Positions 6,380-7,271 of a stretch of DNA of 7,271 nt are shown in pieces (position 1 is the first letter of the stretch; every line of letters begins with the position of its first letter). The stretch is from positions 1-7,271 of the forward strand of contig JASIKQ010000077.1 of NCBI GenBank assembly GCA_030049565.1. Reading direction: 5' to 3'. The notes under the pieces are model-generated. The model saw only the letters and a list, made by a program, of their open reading frames with translations. It searched no databases and was not told where the DNA came from. Source of the DNA: Candidatus Sulfotelmatobacter sp. (GTDB lineage: Bacteria > Acidobacteriota > Terriglobia > Terriglobales > Acidobacteriaceae). The translations under genes were made by a program, and so were the position numbers.

Positions 6380-6390
6380 AGCCGTATAAG
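6362..6390 (+). promoter_or_regulatory. Predicted promoter of the S53 peptidase gene
   Basis: TTGATC (6362-6367), a 17-bp spacer, then TATAAG (6385-6390). The -10 matches at 5 of 6 and the -35 at 4 of 6 positions. The predicted start is near 6397, leaving a leader of about 41 nt that contains GGAG at 6423-6426, 11 nt before the ATG. The -35 lies in the centre of the inverted repeat 6350-6379. A helically phased direct repeat, tttgtaat at 6309-6316 and 6319-6326, lies further upstream. Confidence 0.55.
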
Positions 6391-6437
6391 CTTAAGTAAA
6401 CCCACAACCCCACCCTGCAAATGGAGCGTTCTCAAAA

Positions 6438-7271
6438 ATGCAGTTTATGACGCGCTGCTGTAAATTGCTTCTGCCCCTGCTCGCCTCAAGCGTATGTTTT
6501 GCCGCCCAGGCGGACCGTATTAGCGGGCCGATCGATTCCAGCCAGATGGTTGTGCTAAAAGGGCAGATTCATCACAACGCTCAACCTCAATACGATCTAG
6601 GTCAGGTTTCGGGCGACTTTGAGTTGCCCGAAGTCACTCTTCTCACTTTGCCTACCCCAGCGCAGCAATCAGCCCTTAACACGCTCCTTGCGCAACAACA
6701 GGATCGGAACTCTGCCAACTTTCACAAGTGGCTTACGCCCGAACAGTACGCCGATCGTTTTGGCTTGAGCACCGGCGATATAAAGAAAATCTCCGCTTGG
6801 TTGCAGTCACAGGGTCTGACCGTGTTGCAGGTCGCGCGCGGCCGAAATTGGCTGGTCTTCGGTGGGACCGCCGTACAAATCGAGAACGCCTTCAATACGG
6901 AGATTCATCGCTACAATGTGAAGGGCAGTCTGCATTACGCCAATGCGACCGAGCCATCGGTCCCGGCCGCATTGTCGGGAATTGCTGTTGGTTTCCGCGG
7001 GCTCAATGATTTTCGTTTGCAGCCATATAATGTGCGAAAAAAGAAGGGCTTGGTGCGCCCCAATTACTACGATAACTCGTTTCAGATCCCCGATTTCCTT
7101 GCCCCGGGCGACATCGCAACCATCTACGACATTCAGTCGCTCTACAACGCCGGCTACGACGGAACCGGCCAGTCAATGGTCATTGTGGGCCAAACTGATG
7201 TCTACGCAGCTGACCTCAACGCTTTCCGCACCGGCTTTGGCCTGTCGACCCTTAGCTGCTCGGGCCTAATC
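6438..7271 (+). CDS. Secreted S53 (sedolisin/pro-kumamolisin) family peptidase, N-terminal part
   Basis: The frame runs open from ATG 6438 to the right edge (278 codons). A signal peptide is visible at residues 1 to about 25 (basic MTRCCK, then LLLPLLASSVCFA, cleavage near AAQA). Residues of about 35-195 form the pro-kumamolisin activation domain, with the typical FHKWLTPEQYADRFGLS (95-111), a following helix and GLTVLQVARGRNWLVFGG. The segment LAPGDIATIYDIQSLYNAGY (221-240), then DGTGQSMVIVGQTDV, is the classic start of the S53 catalytic domain. The catalytic Glu/Asp pair and the SGTS serine would lie beyond the edge, so activity cannot be judged. ATG 6447 is an alternative start, but GGAG at 6423-6426 fits 6438 better. 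It is probably an acid-acting extracellular protease, functionally unrelated to formate metabolism. Confidence 0.9.
   Translation, partial: MQFMTRCCKLLLPLLASSVCFAAQADRISGPIDSSQMVVLKGQIHHNAQPQYDLGQVSGDFELPEVTLLTLPTPAQQSALNTLLAQQQDRNSANFHKWLTPEQYADRFGLSTGDIKKISAWLQSQGLTVLQVARGRNWLVFGGTAVQIENAFNTEIHRYNVKGSLHYANATEPSVPAALSGIAVGFRGLNDFRLQPYNVRKKKGLVRPNYYDNSFQIPDFLAPGDIATIYDIQSLYNAGYDGTGQSMVIVGQTDVYAADLNAFRTGFGLSTLSCSGLI

Overview
This window carries a complete respiratory formate dehydrogenase locus (formate dehydrogenase-N/O type) on the minus strand, a divergently transcribed maturation gene (fdhE) on the plus strand, and two genes cut by the window edges. The sequence is moderately GC-rich by eye. 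The S53 (pro-kumamolisin) peptidase with a signal peptide, the intergenic GTCATTCCGAGCGA-type repeats and the 8-bp-periodic ATTGAGYG repeats all suggest an acidobacterium (Terriglobia/Koribacter-like). That assignment is an inference from recalled patterns, not a search result.

Layout. (1) 1-84, minus: the first 28 codons of an exported protein, visible only as a signal peptide. (2) About 130-465: no credible gene. It holds a degenerate intergenic repeat, a hairpin followed by a T-rich stretch, and a 22-bp-spaced direct repeat resembling an IS21-type terminus. (3) 466-5338, minus: operon fdnG-fdnH-fdnI, read in the order alpha, beta, gamma from right to left. (4) 5339-5529: divergent promoter region. 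(5) 5530-6270, plus: fdhE. (6) 6271-6437: promoter region of the next gene, with a perfect 10-bp inverted repeat. (7) 6438-7271, plus: N-terminal 278 residues of a secreted S53 peptidase, cut by the right edge.

How the genes work together. FdnG (Tat signal, [4Fe-4S], Mo/W-bis-MGD and selenocysteine) oxidises formate outside the cytoplasmic membrane. FdnH relays electrons through four [4Fe-4S] clusters. FdnI is the membrane diheme cytochrome b that reduces quinone. FdhE is the cytoplasmic zinc-ribbon-type maturation protein for this enzyme class.

The most important annotation point is that fdnG is one gene of 1056 residues with an in-frame UGA at 4757-4759. A plain ORF caller breaks it into a 5' piece and an 855-codon piece. 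The UGA is followed by a bacterial SECIS hairpin (6-bp perfect stem, loop AAGUUU) beginning 11 nt downstream, so it encodes selenocysteine. The beta-gamma junction is a 4-nt GTGA overlap. The alpha-beta junction is a 113-nt spacer almost filled by an inverted pair of 8-bp-periodic repeats. I see no previously undescribed system; the main items for follow-up are the regulatory and repeat structures.
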